Below, piece after piece: positions 10,180-22,666 of a stretch of DNA of 64,000 nucleotides. Source of the DNA: Diabrotica undecimpunctata (Eukaryota; Arthropoda; Insecta; Coleoptera; Chrysomelidae); NCBI RefSeq assembly GCF_040954645.1, contig NC_092803.1, forward strand, positions 66,622,427-66,686,426, read 5' to 3'. The translations under genes and the position numbers were made by a program. The number at the start of each line of letters is the position of its first letter. Position 1 is the first letter of the stretch. The notes beneath the pieces were generated by a model that worked only from the letters and a program-made list of their open reading frames with translations, was not told where the DNA came from and made no database searches.

Positions 10180-13035
10180 TCATCATCAGCCTCTCCACTG
10201 CCTATGTCCACTGCTGGACATAGGCCTCCCCTGTTTGTCTACAAAGTATTCTATCTTGTGCTTGTTGTATCCAGTTTTTTGTTGTCTTTCGTAAGTCGTC
10301 TTGCCATCGTGTTGGTGGTCTTTTTATGCTACGTTTATCGGCTCTTGGTCTCCATTCAACTAGTTTGTGAGTCCATCTTCCGTCCTTCATTCTGGCAACG
10401 TGTTCAGCCCATTTCCATTTTAAGTTACAGCTTCTTTCAATGACGTAGTCTATAGACATATTTCAGTATCGTCTGCGTAGCTTAGGTGGTGTAGCATCTC
10501 TCTGTCCACATTTATTCCTTTGTCACCCCATTCGAGGATTTTGATCGCTTTTTTTAGAGCCGATATGAAAAGTTTAGGTGACAACGTGTCACCTTGTCGG
10601 ATACCTCTTTGGTTGCTGTTAGCGTGTAGTTGTATCGAGCTTGTCGCATTTTTATATATATTACATATTAGCCTTGAATATCGGCTGTCAATGCGGCTCT
10701 CGTTTAGTGCTTCTATAACACTGTTGAGTTCTACTGAGTCGAATGCTTTGTGGAAATCTACGAATGTTAAAACTAAGGGCTTGTTATATTCTATAGATTT
10801 TTCGATGAGTTGTTTTATTGTTTGGAGGGGATCGTTGGTTCCAAAGTTTGGTCTGAATCCAGCTTGTTCTCTACTTTGATATAGGTCTAATTTGTTGTCT
10901 AATCTTGTGGTGATTACTCTCGTGAAAAGTTTATAAAGATGGTTTAAAAGACTGATTGGTCGGTAATTTTCCAGATCAGTTTTTTCTCCTTTTTTGTGCA
11001 GAATAATTGTTTTGGTTCTATTCCATTCAAATGGTATGGATTTCTTGGTCAAACATAAATTAAAGAGGTCTTTTATTTTCCTCATTAGAGGTTCACCGCC
11101 ATTCTTAACATCCTAGATCACAATTCCATCGTCTCCTGGTGACTTATTGGATTTCATTTTATTCATCGCTTGCTTGTCTAATTTCACTGAGAGTTATTTC
11201 TGGCATGAGTTCAGAGCCTTGATTTACTATTGCTTTGCTTATTGCATCTTTTAGCTGTGTTTGGTTCATACGTCTCCTTTTATAAAGTTCTTCATAGAAG
11301 TCTTCTACTATTGTTAAAAGCTCCTCTCTATTTGTTGTTATTTCACCCTTTTTGTTTTTTAATTTAATAATCTGACTTTTTCCATTATTTAGTTTTCTTC
11401 GCAGACTTTTTAGGCATTTATTATTTTCTATGGTTTGTTCGATTTTTAGTGTATTGTGTTTTCTTAAGTCTTTTCTTATTGCTTTCTTGACTTCTCTGTT
11501 TATCTTTCTTTTTTGCCCTCCATTTGGATAATTTCTTTCTGTAATAAGATTTCTTTGTTTCATCAAATTTCTAATGTCAGTACTAAGTTTTTCTTCATTC
11601 TTATTTCTGGGACAGTGTTTTCTCATGCTTTCTCCAATGGCTTGCGTAATATGTTGGTTTAGTACATCTATGTTTTCGTTGAGAGTTATGTCTGTGTTGT
11701 TTCTCAGTTTGGTTTCGATGTCGCTTTGATATTCTTTAATATCTCTAGGTTGGGACCATATTGGTATTGGTTTCGTATTTACTAATTTCCGTCTCTCTTG
11801 TTTTGTGCTTATTTTAACTTCTGCTCTTACTATTCTATGGTCGCTACCAGTGTTGAATGCATTTAGGACCCTTACGTCTTGGATAATTTCTTTTTTGTTT
11901 GTAATTATGAAGTTAATTTTGTTTTTTGTTTTATTATCTGGGCTTGCCCAGGTCCATCTTCTATGTGGTTTCTTATAGAAAAAGCTATTCATTTGGACTA
12001 GATTATTCTGAAGGAGAAAACCAATTAAAGTATCTCCTCTTTCATTCCTTCCATTTACTCCAAATTATCCAAGTGATGTTTCTTCTGGACATGCTTTGAT
12101 TCCTGATTTCGCATTAAAATCACCACATATTATAATGTATCATGTGGGTACGTCGTTTAGGGCTATTGAGATATCGTCGTAGAATTCTTCGACTTCTTCA
12201 TCTGAATGGGTGGTTGTTGGTGCATAGACTTGAATTATTTTGATGCTGTATCTTTTATTGAGTTGTAATGTTAGATAGGCAACTCTGTTCGATATTCCCT
12301 TAATAGATGTAATTTTATTGCTACGCTTTCTATGTATAAAAAACCCAATGCCTCCCTCTGATGTTTCTTTATTACTCATACTGCAGAAAAGATGCCCCGT
12401 ACTTCGGGTCTTCAGACTTTTCCTTCTCACTTCGCTGACTTCTACCATGTCCCATTTGATATTTGACATTTCACTCTCCATCTCTGTAAGCCTTTCTTCT
12501 GACAACAGACTTCTCGCATTGTAGGTAACAATATGTATCAATATGTATTTTTTGGATTTTGTCGTTTTCGAATTTTTGCCTCCCCCAGAATCCTTGAGGT
12601 AGACCTTATGAGATGTGGGACTTACCATTACTGATCTACCCACCTGGGGTTCACTATTCACGATTCATTTGAAATTCACCATGGCGGGGGTAAATTTGGT
12701 ATTTAAAACACCGCGCTTGCCTTGCGTGTTGGTGAGTTTCTAAATCAGCTGCCCAATCTGGGTCAGACGCTGTTTGCAGCCGCCCATTCTGGATCAGACG
12801 CTGCATGTTTGGTTTGATTCTATAGTAACCCTAAAATCGAGGGTTGCCACTTCCGCCATCCGTACCGTACCGAAGCTCCGCTTCTCCGCCGTGGCTGCCG
12901 TTGTGGACTTCATCCGTAACCCAAGGAACCCTAAACAGGTACTAGTTTCCCTGGTCAGGAAACCCCCGGAATCTGCGGAGGGCAGGGATCAATCCAATTT
13001 CCCTGATAGGACTATCTTCAAGAGTTTAAAAAGTT
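10180..13035 (-). pseudogene. Near full-length, decayed RTE-clade LINE
   Basis: Minus strand, 5' to 3'. A GC-richer 5' leader (about 13035-12665) is followed by an APE endonuclease (12661-12140: VTYNARSLLSEERLTEME, EVRRKS, GGIGFFIHRK, IIQVYAPTTTHSDEEVEEF), the endonuclease end and linker (11992-11159: SDHRIVRAEVKI), the RT (11085-10450: ENYRPISLLNHLYKLFTRVI, VDFHKAFDSVELNSVIEAL, IRQGDTLSPKLFISAL, LSYADDTEICL) and a C-terminal tail (10459-10202: LKWKWAEHVARM, RRPPTRWQDDL-like). Segments are separated by stops and frame changes, and the part between the YADD block and the tail is deleted. The 3' end shows GATGATGATT-type short repeats, usual for RTE elements. It is antisense to the neighbouring Jockey remnants but has the same orientation as the host gene. 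Confidence 0.8.
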
Positions 13036-14284
13036 TCTACCCGCTACCCTCACCAAATACAATAACGAAATTTGACAAAAAAATCAGTACAATTTATTAT
13101 AGAGATTGGCTGCAAAATAAACAAAGACGAAAACGTAAAAATTTTATTCAAACCCATCCATAATATAGCAAACGAACTATATTGACATATTTCATCACGA
13201 TGAAAGAGAAAATAAAACGAAGAGAGGATAACCAAGAGAAGATAAAAATTATCCTTAAAAGCAAGACATGGAAATGGATGGGCATACAATAAAGAAAGAT
13301 TAAGTTAACATTGTCAGGTAGGTAGTCAAGTACCAATCTGACGAAAAAAGAAGAAAAGGAAAATCGAAAAATAGCTAGCGAAGAACCACAACAAAAAAAC
13401 ATAAAAGAACTGGATTGAGTAGGAGAGAAGTCAAACAAAGAGCGAGAAATATAGAGGACCAGGAACGACTTGCACAGGAAATTTCAATGGAATAAAGTGG
13501 ATGCGCTGATCTAGACAATCAAACACCTTAGAAAGAGCCGCAATGCGAAAGACGTTGGGGAATTGGCCACATGAGAAACTTGTGTTGAAAACCGTAAATT
13601 GCTTTAAATGTGCCAAGGAAAAGACAAAATCACTCAACCGACTAAACTACGAATTAGAATAACTCAAGCAATAACACTACCGCAACATCCATACTTCCAA
13701 ATTACCATTCACGTACAATCAATCAAAACTTCTAAGTAAATTGGAATACATAATAGGAAATCTCACTTAACAAATAGGTGAGATACTCAATATGTTAACC
13801 ATGGTCATCAAAAAACGTGTAAAATGGTAGTACCATATAAATATAAAAGAAGTCAGGAATTTTAATGATATCCAACAGCATGTGGATGAAGTTAAGTTGT
13901 TATAAAAAATTAAAACCTTGATATAAAGATTATCTATTAAGCTCATTGCACTGAAAAACACTGATTCCGTATACTAAAATAAAAAACTAGCATAACAAAA
14001 AATTAAAGTAAAAAATACATATAAAAACTGCTGAAATCATATGTGATACCACTAATCACTTTAAGAGCAAAAAATTTGTAGAGCAGCAAAAATATACTAG
14101 CGTAACTATAACTCCGGTCTCCGCACTCTGGTCCAGTACCCACCTTGGCAGTAAATTGCCAGCCCAATCACAACAATAAACGAGAACAATATAAAAAATA
14201 TTTCAAGATCTTAGAGAATAAGATAATAATAAGAGACTACAATGTCAAAAATACCACTCGCAGATCACGTATTCTTCTTAAAGT

Positions 14285-14515
14285 GCCCTCTCCTCAATGG
14301 AGGTTGGCTACTACAATTTTAAACTCTTCTCTATCTTCAGCTGTTCTTATTAGCTGTTCAAAATTTAGCCCTGTCCATTGTCGGATGTTTCTGAGCCACG
14401 ATAGTCTTTTCCTTCCTAGGCCTCTCTTTCCCTCGATTTTTCCTTTCACTATAAGTTGGGCATATTGGTACTTATTATTTCTCAGTATGTGCATTCGATA
14501 GCAATACACTCCCAG
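14285..14515 (-). pseudogene. LINE 3'-terminal coding fragment
   Basis: Minus-strand peptide with NNKYQYAQLIVKGKIEGK, GRKRLSWLRNIRQWTG and LIRTAEDREEFKIVVANLH. This is the conserved C-terminal tail of one insect LINE family. The same tail type occurs at 16870-17200, 54290-54500 and 59398-59631, so four copies of the family end lie in this window. Confidence 0.65.
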
Positions 14516-15569
14516 ACTTATGAGACCTTCATATCTGAAGTAGACGGTAACCTCATCTTACGAATTGTTCTCTGATCACTAGCTGAGAGTAATTAAAATA
14601 CATTCAAAAGTTGTAAATCAAGGAAAGCCTCCCGTAGTACATAACCATAAAACCAATTGGGATGTAGACAAAAATACTTTAGATAACTTAATGTCACTAA
14701 ATATACCACTTAAAACAGAAAGTATAAAGTCCTACGAAAACAAATCCAGCGAGCACCGTAGAATGCAATCTCTACAATAACATGCGAAGGAAAAGCAGAC
14801 TAAATATTTCTATAAGTTAAAAGAAAAGCGGAAACATTTAAGCGAAAACTAAAGAAAACTAAGGATGCCAAACAATAACAATAGAAAATAACATGAAATA
14901 TATAATAAGCCTACTAAATACTTAAAACAAATACTATAAAACACTAAAAATGACAATATTCAAAAATACTTAGAAAATCTCTAAATCCAGCGGAAGCAAC
15001 TTGTACATCTTATGGAGGGCGACAAATAGGGGTTCAAACGCCAACAATAATGTATCCAATAAGAAAAGAAAATTAGTGAGGAAGGAATAAGAAAAGAAAA
15101 ATGGATGCTTTCACTAAACATCTAAAAAAGTCTTCCATCTCTACTAAACAGAACAGCATTCAGATAATAAAGAAATAAAAGACGAAATACCTTTAAGATT
15201 AACTTACCAATAAAAAAATTTTTCTCAGTAAAACTTAAAATATCATTATAAATAAAATTAACATTAAGTAAGCCACAGGAGATCTTATCACTCGTAAAGT
15301 GTTTTAAATTAATGACATATATGTTCAACGTTGTTGTCAACCTAAAATACTTTCCAAAGATTTGGAAAGTCTCACTTATATTAATGATCCCCAAATCAAG
15401 TAAAAAATGAACAGAAGTTATCTCTTACCGGCCAATTAATCTGCTGTCAACTATCGTAAGTAAAAGACTTTATTGTTACCATAGGGTAAATACACAGAAT
15501 TTTATTAGACATGCCAAACAATCTAGACTCATCAAAGACAACATTCTGGTCAACTAGCACTTTTTCCTC

Positions 15570-16480
15570 GTATGGATTCTAGAGGCGACCCATTGTTTTT
15601 ATATCCTACAATATACGTCTTTGTTAGATAATTTGTTATTTGTCAAAACTTGTTATTATCTAACCTAACTTTCTTTATATATAAAGAAATTACATGTAAT
15701 GTGCCTTTATAATTTTCTCTAACATACTCTCCAGCCTTTGCAACCTTTATTAAGGGATTAACCTGTCTTTTATTCACTACAAATTGCTTAAATTGCTCAG
15801 TAACTAACTGATCGGTACACTCTGAATCAAATACAAATCTAATACTAGTATTCTGACTGTTGTTTAAGTTATTTGCTTTTTCTTTCGGAAAAAAGCTTAC
15901 CCCGTGACTTTTTTTTTTCAGCAATGTTCACCTTTGGAATTTCTCTTTTATTCTTAAATGAGCCCGCCTTCAGTTCTGTCAAATTCTACGCTATAACTAC
16001 TAAAGAACTCAGTTGCCTGATACTGCATGTTCCGTAACTTTCTCTGGTGCTTTATCTAGAAGGCTACACCATTATTGGCAAAAGTAACTCTTAAAGTATC
16101 CATTATTTCCTTTGCGTTGATTATCCTGATTATACTGTCGGAAATATACCATACAATAATATCCCTGGCTTTTAGGTTACTCTTCTTCCAGGCAGCTCTT
16201 GTTAGCATCTGCTGTGAGTTCCTCGGTTAAAACTTCTAAAACCTAATTTTGCTTAAATAGAAGTTTAAGTCTAAATTCCCAGTTGCCTAATCCGTTCCCG
16301 TCGAATTGTTTAAAGCTTACATTGGAGACAGTTTTAGTTTATTTTGGCTTTTCAACTCATACTTGTATTTACTAACCTCACAATATTTTCTGATTTCTTT
16401 TTAGAAGTAACATTATTAAATACGCGTTAACAAATATAAGAATTGTATACATCAACAATTTCTAACAGAAACAATATTAT
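15570..16480 (-). pseudogene. Ty1/copia gag-protease fragment
   Basis: Minus-strand reading gives a copia-type gag start (FDGNGLGNWEFRLKLLFKQN, about 16310-16250), a poorly preserved middle, then the protease region at 15924-15643: SIRFVFDSECTDQLV, EQFKQFVVNKRQV and GEYVRENYKGTLHV. Copia proteases normally carry DSG at the active site; here it reads DSE, so the catalytic motif is lost. No LTRs were found. It interrupts the Jockey RT between the YRPI block and the AYTGLFYKIKK block. Confidence 0.65.
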
Positions 16481-16869
16481 TTTGCAATCTTTACTGATAT
16501 GGCAAAAGCGTATACTGGACTCTTCTACAAAATCAAGAAGTTACTACCATAGCCTTACTTTTTTTTACTAAAATCCTACCTAATAAATAGATCCTTTTTT
16601 GTCAGGGAAAAACATGAATACTCTCTCCCCAATTACAATAAACCAGATGTACTACAAGGCAGCTTAGTTAAACAAAGCTTGTATCTCTTATATACAAGTT
16701 TTGTTCCTACTATTTCGATGATTGCAGTAGTAAAGTTTGAAGATAGTACAACCGTTCTGCCTTCACACGAAAAGCAAAAAAATGTATGCTTCACAAAATA
16801 CAAAAATGTCACTTAGACACTAGACTAACTTTACAAAACACAAATAGTTTGGACAAAACTAAGCTAATT

Positions 16870-17200
16870 TAAATGGATTATTGGGAGAATTTATATTACC
16901 AAAAAGGAAAAGAGTTGTTAACCACAATAAAAACAGCCAAAATCGAATACCTCGGTCACGTCCTGAGAAACAGCGAAAGATATAGGTTACTGAAATTAAT
17001 TATACAAGGAAAAGTAGAAGGAAAACGAGAACCAGGAAGGCGATGGATTTCCTGGCTGAAAAATCTACGTACGTGGTTCAACACAACATCCACAAATCTT
17101 ATCAGAGCAGCAGTTCGCAAAATACAGATTGGTATAATAGTCGCCAACATTCGAAACGGATAGGCAATAGAAGAAGAAGAAGATTGGGAGAAAATACAAG
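16870..17200 (+). pseudogene. LINE 3'-terminal coding fragment
   Basis: An open 96-codon frame contains KTAKIEYLGHVLRNSERY, LIIQGKVEGKREPGRRWISW and LKNLRTWFN, ending IIVANIRNG. It has the same family tail as 14285-14515 and 59398-59631. A GAAGAAGAAGAAGA run after the stop may be its short-repeat 3' end. It lies inside the Jockey remnant and is a separate 5'-truncated insertion. Confidence 0.65.
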
Positions 17201-17980
17201 TTGTGTTGACAAAATAAACTGTTGATTTATGAATCCATTTTAAAGCCTATTTAGTCATAAAGTATCCAGATCTGAAGAGTCGCTTCTAACAACAATCTAA
17301 ATATAATACTAAGGTTCCAAAACAAGACAATGAAGATGATTCTTGGTGCTTTGTACTACATACCCAACACGATGGTCCACCGAGATACGGAAATCTCATC
17401 AATAAGACAAGCAATTACCCCTTATAGTGTAACATCTAGCAAATCAGTCTCTGTGCGTTTTAATGAGATAGGTAAATGATTATTTGAAATCTCGAATGAT
17501 GAAAGGTGAGTACAAAACTCAGTAGAAGTAATACCACCATGTCAGGAATAGTAGAACAGTAGTAGATCAACTAAATGTTGACAGATTGCCGAGTAAAGAA
17601 GTTAAAAAAAGGATTGTATAATAAATCTGCGCAACCGTGTACTTAATGTGAATCTGAATGACAAAGATATCAGTGATAAACTTGGTAGCTTAATTTTATT
17701 TCAAGGAATTACATGACATTGGTATCTATCGTATAGCTAGCATATTAATAATAAATGGATTTCACTTTGTTGGAATAAAATTAATTTTTTTAATAAATTC
17801 TCCCATTTTAAAAAATATTGAGAGATTTGTATAATAATATAAAGTTTAATAAAGATATTTTATTTCACCAGAGAATCACCTGGATATTTATTATTAATAA
17901 AACGGTTTTAAAGGGGTTTATTTTTAAAAATAAATAAATTTTAAAGCAAAAAGCATGAATTGACATAAGTTTATACTTAC

Positions 17981-18058
17981 ATTATTATGAATCAAAGCAA
18001 ATCCCCAAATAACATCTAGTAAGAAAAACCAACAAACACAAAATCGGCCCAAGAACAT
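17981..18058 (-). CDS. Exon 1 (signal peptide) of the secreted serine protease gene
   Basis: On the minus strand an ATG opens 26 codons that read as a secretion signal: MFLGRFCVCWFFLLDVIWG, then FALIHNN. It ends exactly at a GTAAGT donor in phase 0. Start choice: this is the first ATG of a hydrophobic segment of normal signal length that runs straight into a consensus donor. Exon 2 at 139-298 is in the same phase and strand, giving an extracellular pro-region after the signal. About 75-100 bases upstream on the minus strand (to about 18150) probably hold the 5' UTR; no clear TATA box is seen. The joining intron would be 17.7 kb and full of mobile elements. Confirmation needs RNA evidence. Confidence 0.6.
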
Positions 18059-18150
18059 GTTCAACAATTATTTCGAAAACCACCACAACAGTCACTTCAT
18101 GACAATGGCTACAACTCTCTAGCACTATTGTTTCATTAGGAGGCGCATGT

Positions 18151-18950
18151 TAGTCCTTTCAACATTCATAACTCTTATTAAGTCAGCATAAAACAAAAAG
18201 CGAAGCAGTACCACTTTCACTCTCTTGCTAAAAGTGAGTAATAAGAAATTCCTTGGCCATAACCTTCGGAAGAAAGTAAGTTAAGTGGAGCCAATTCAAA
18301 TAGTGCGAGAAATTTGAATTTTAGAAGAGAAAAATTATTCAAAAGTAATTAATTGTATTGCTCTAAAAGCCAGACGAACATAGTAATGTATTAAGAAATA
18401 AGTAAATTACTAGCGGTTCGTGATATATATTTTAAAAAGAAATTTTCAAAAAAACTTTTAATAAGTCCAAATTGAGCAGTATAAGCCATTTTATAAAACT
18501 CAAAGATTATTTATCATTCATCAAACATCATCAAATTAAGCTGTAAGTGGCTTGAAAACTGGTTTTATTTATAAATGACAAGCTATATAGCTTAAAGTCC
18601 TTGTCTGGCCAAGTGTAAAAAAAGATACAATTGCTGTATTTGTGCAATTGTTCAGTATTTTTCACATTTAGTAGTGGCTTGGGAACATGTGATTCAATAT
18701 GTCTGGACATTATAAATGTTTGAACAAATTATTAATGCACTGAGATGCTTAAAAGCAAACACTTTAAACTGTTTTTAGACACTATGTGTCCTGTGGTTAA
18801 ACTGTATATGAGTTGGGTTGATTTCCAATATATTATTTTTATTTTATTTTTTGAATATCCTTTAAAATTATAAATTATTGAATAAAGCAATACGTTATCT
18901 TTTATTTTATAATTTTGAAAATAATTATAACAGGATTAGTAATAAACCAA
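18151..18950. other. Upstream flank of the protease gene; no gene recognised
   Basis: This stretch should contain the protease promoter on the minus strand. I see no clear TATA box, repeat structure or coding signal. Composition is AT-rich. Confidence 0.4.
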
Positions 18951-18955
18951 TTTGT

Positions 18956-19144
18956 TTAATACCTAGTGTTGCTCCCTCTAGCCTAGACCATCGATTTTAT
19001 TCTTCTAGGTAGTCCACGAATTAGAGTTTGAATATACCACTGTGCTATTTTTTGCACTCCTCACTCCTCACTCCTTGTTCGTAGGTGGCCTTCACGATTT
19101 TTTAAACATCCACCTAGATAGTCATAGACAATCTCAATTGGATT
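18956..19144 (-). pseudogene. Tc1-like transposase C-terminal fragment
   Basis: Minus strand reads NPIEIVYDYLGGCLKNREG, then after a short disturbed part QWYIQTLIRGLPRRIKSMV and ARGSNTRY before the stop at 18956-18958. NPIE followed by a W/Y-D-x-L-G block, and an end in RARGGNTRY, is the usual end of Tc1-family transposases. Two internal stops are present. Only the last 60 or so codons survive. Confidence 0.65.
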
Positions 19145-19284
19145 ATCATTCGAAGATCATGCTGATCAATTTAGTATTTCAACTTTAATTAGATAATCTG
19201 TAATACATGGAATTTTTGTCTCTCCTTGTCTTGTGTCAGAATAAAACTGTTGTATATAAAGTATCGATATGGGATAACATCGTC

Positions 19285-20415
19285 TTAAATAAAAACCTTA
19301 ATAGAAAAGTCGCTAGAATATAACAGACTACTGGTACTTATCTTCGTAGACTTTCACAAAGTTGTGGAATTAGACAGCATTATAACTGCTCTGAACAATA
19401 GTAGAATAGATTACCGGCTCACAAAGCTAGTACAAACATTATACCAAAACGCCACAATGCGTGTAAAACTACATGATACCACCAGAGAAATTAATATCAA
19501 GCGAGGTGTGAGACAGGGCGACACTCTCTCACCTAAATTATTTATAACGGTCCTCGAATACGCCTTTAAAATGCTAAAGTGGGAAAATAGAGGAATAAAA
19601 ATAGATGGAGAAATGATCAATCATCTGCATTTTGCCGACGACATAGTACTTATTACCGAAGATCTGGGTGAAGCACAACAAATGGTACAAGAATTAGAAG
19701 ACGTATCTTCAACAATAGGTCTAAAAATGAACATCGGTAAGACCAAATTTATGACAACTTTAGTTCCCAGCGAACACCTAATCATCCAAAATCAAGTGGT
19801 AGAATTGACAGAAAAGTACATATATCTTGGTCATGAAATCAGAATAGGCAAGGACATGAATTTCAACGACGAATAACACTTGCTTAGGCGGCGTATGGTT
19901 CACTAAGAGATATCTTTAAGAGCAGTATCCCGATAGCTATGAAATGAAAGATATTTGACCAATGCGTTCTTCCTATTATGACATACGGAGCAGAAACTCT
20001 CACGCTCACAAAAACAACAGCACTAAAAATGCGAGTGGCATAAAGGCGTATGGAAAGATCAATTCTCGGCGTGACAAAACAAGACAAACTAAGGAATCAA
20101 GATTTAAGGAAAAGAACAGGTATCAGTTATGTCGTCGAACGTATAGCCAAGCTGAAATGGAATTGGGCAGGTCACATAGCGAGACTGAAAGACACAAGGT
20201 GGACCAGAAAACTAATTAACTGGCGCCCACGAGAAGACAAACGCAGCAGAGAACGCAGAGGACGACCACCAACACGCTGGATTGACGACATTAGACGAAT
20301 ATCCAAGAAATGGCAACAAGAAGCATAAAACCGTGAAGAGTGGCGAAAAATGGGAGAGACCTATGTCCAGCAGTGGATAGAAGAGGTTGCATGATGATGA
20401 TGATGACAAAATCTT
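19285..20415 (+). pseudogene. 5'-truncated RTE-clade LINE
   Basis: The first open part (19364-19876) starts inside the RT palm: VFVDFHKVVELDSIITAL, GVRQGDTLSPKLFITVLEYA, HFADDIVLITEDLG and YIYLGHEIRIGKDMNF. After several frame changes the tail reads KLKWNWAGHIARLKDTRWT, GRPPTRWIDDIRRISKKW and, frame-shifted, TYVQQWIEE. It ends in a TGATGATGATGATGA-type repeat at about 20392-20406. It is the same family as 10180-13035 but a different copy, in the opposite orientation. Confidence 0.8.
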
Positions 20416-20705
20416 CATCTTAATAAGTCAGTTTAATGAATGACGTCACCACTTCAAGGCAAATATTTATCTATTTTTTTAATTATTCGTGATACAATTA
20501 TTCTTTTCTCTTCAACAACAAATAAAAAAAATATTATATAGCATTTAAAACAATAATATAAATTTGATTCTAAATAACACCTTTAATGGGCATATACTAT
20601 CTAAATATATCTGACTCAGGGCTCTTGATTTAGCTTGTTTGTATGGTTTTTAGAGGTATTAGAGGATTTTTAGTAGCATTTTCTTTTCCGACGACTAAAG
20701 TATAT

Positions 20706-22662
20706 GAAGGGTGCACCGGAAAAACCCAAAAAAAGTCCATTTTTGTCGAAATTACATTTTAAGCCATCTTGTAGTATATTCCAGTGTGCATCTTCTCAAA
20801 CCTTTAAGCAAGGAAATAACAATACTTTAGAGTACTTTTCGAAGTTTGTAGTAGTTTGATATTAAAGCTATATTAAAGTTGACTAACAAATGGATGTCAG
20901 TGAAACTGAGGGTAAAAATGAAGATGTTGTGCAACATGTTGTACGAAGTTCTAGGAAAAAAGCCAATAAATGGCCGAATCCAAGATGTAAACAAAAAACT
21001 GTGTCTACTGAGCCATGAGTTTGGGACGGAGAGTTCCTTCAAGCGATTGGATTGCTTTGCCAAAATTCCGCAGGCTTTAAAACAACAAATTTTAAGAGAA
21101 TTTAATAATTTAATCTTTGTTAATTAACAAAATCTGTATTTTTGTGGGCTGATAAGCATTGTACCGGTGGAAATGAGACGTGCTAGGAAACATGAGAATG
21201 AAGCAATATTGAGATATTGTGTTGTTACATACAAGGTGAAATATTCTAAAAGTGGTGGAGTAGCTCCTAAAGATAAAAGTGGATCACCTTAAAATCATCC
21301 AAGAAAAATTCCTGAAAGTGATGTTAATAAAATAAAAGATCACACATCCTTATTCAAAGGTGAACTAGTCATTATAGCATTAAAGATTCAATAAGAACTC
21401 ATCTACCAGAAGAGCTGAATTTGAAAAAATCATTTCTGATTTTTAAAGAAAACCATCCAGATTGTTCTGTATCCTATGAATTTTATAGAAAAATTTTCAC
21501 GACCAAAGTCAACATATCTTTTGGCTAATCCAGGACGGACACAAGGTAGCATCTGTTACAAGTTTTAAGCTAAGTTGAGGTGTCTAGAAAAGAACATGGT
21601 GGAACCTAGTAAAAGTACAAAAAACATAGAGACTGAAATAAACCGTCTGAAGATAGAAAATGATCTTTATAAGAGACGAGTAGCAGAATTTTATTCCAGA
21701 AAGCGAGAAAGTAAATCCAGAACAACAAGCTTCCAGGATGAGACGACGAAATCAATCTGTCTGGACTATTCTGTCAATCTGTCTGGATATATTTCTATTT
21801 TTCTCTTTAATGTTTATATACTTACAACATCAGAGATTGTGTTCTATGTATGCCTACAAACAGTTGTCAAAAAAGGCAGTGACAATGTTGTTTCCATTTT
21901 GAACGAGTTTCTGTATAAATTACCTGGATAGACAAGTTTGCCGATTATGTGATTTATTACGTTACGTTAGAGCCAATACAGCACCGCCTTTAATGTGGTA
22001 AAGATTAATTCTAAAAATCAGATAATACTTCGACAGTGGACCAATTATCTTTCCACAATTTATAAGAAGAAATGCCCCTTTTCGATAAGCGAAATGAAAC
22101 TGGAGGTATCCAATCCAGTAAGAAGCATCCAAGAATGATCAAGTATAGACAGTTTTACAATGCAATATGGGAGACTGTTGTAATCAAAGAAAGAAACAGA
22201 AGAAGTAGAAGTTTGAACAAAGACGAATTTAGTCTTTCTGAAATAAGTTATATTGGTAAAATCCACGTATCATATATCTAAAACTGTTTTTAATATTTTA
22301 ATATTTTGTCAGTACTGATTTGCAATGTTTAAAATAATTTTGTGATCCAGCAGCTCAACAATTTGTTTTCGCCCTTCCTCACAAATGAGTTTTACATACC
22401 TGCCACATAAGCAGAATGTTATTTTATTTTCTTTAATCCAGAGAATTAAAAAATTACTATAAAGCAATTATTTTTTTATTGAAAGGTGAAAAAGCGGTAC
22501 TGTCATTACCCTTTAAGATACAAAATTGAATAGCAAAGTTAAACTGTTCACAGAATTTAAAAAATGTACCTTCTTTTATAGTCTAATTACAACGGACTAA
22601 ATATTAAAATATCGAAAATGGTTAATCTGTGACTTAGTCGGTTATTTCGCTGTGTACCCTTC
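20706..22662 (+). mobile_element. TE2: decayed DDE transposon with 4-bp target duplication (relative of TE1)
   Basis: Left end GAAGGGTGCACCGGAAAAAC and right end, reverse complement, GAAGGGTACACAGCGAAATA form short inverted repeats. ATAT flanks both sides (20702-20705 and 22663-22666). The length is 1957 bp. The enclosed protein remnant is homologous to that of TE3 and more distantly to TE1. Terminal pattern and duplication length match TE1 and TE3. Confidence 0.75.
20890..22281 (+). pseudogene. TE2 transposase remnant
   Basis: The N-terminal frame is MDVSETEGKNEDVVQHVVRS with a Lys/Arg-rich part, then in another frame GRIQDVNKKL, SHEFGTE, KRLDCFAKIPQALKQQ and, after stops, FCGLISIVPVE. Further pieces read KIPESDVNKIKDH, THLPEELNLKK, SYEFYRKIFTTKVNISFG, a charged helix (INRLKIENDLYKRRVAEFY) and KKGSDNVVSILNEFLYKLPG. 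The expected D/GQN/HSY core after this is deleted. A final piece (EISYIGKI) resembles the transposase C-terminal region. Many stops; dead. Confidence 0.65.
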
Positions 22663-22666
22663 ATAT

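Larger units (their letters stand above)
13400..17480 (+). mobile_element. Second decayed Jockey-clade LINE, interrupted by three later insertions
   Basis: Fragments in order on the plus strand: a gag end with CFKCAKEKTKS and GEILNMLTMVIKK (about 13590-13820), an endonuclease GDYNAKH-like block (about 14230), the RT block ISYRPINLLSTIVSK (about 15415-15465), AYTGLFYKIKKLLP (about 16500), a FFVREGNEYSPL-like piece (about 16600) and the C-terminal NKTMKMILGALYYIPNT-like piece (about 17310-17480). Antisense or unrelated pieces at 14285-14515, 15570-16480 and 16870-17200 interrupt it. All frames are broken. Assignment rests on block order rather than on any long open frame. Confidence 0.5.
299..17980 (-). 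other. Inferred 17.7 kb intron of the protease gene, filled with mobile elements
   Basis: The interval between the two phase-compatible exons contains no recognisable host exon. It holds, in order, LINE scraps, a mariner remnant, a Jockey LINE split by TE1, an RTE LINE and a second Jockey LINE with copia and LINE-tail insertions. The stretches 300-790 and 2960-3180 contain nothing I recognise. Confidence 0.5.

Noticed and set aside
12774..13163. 129-codon plus-strand frame next to the RTE LINE
   Set aside because: It lies over the GC-richer 5' leader of the antisense RTE element; peptide composition looks random.
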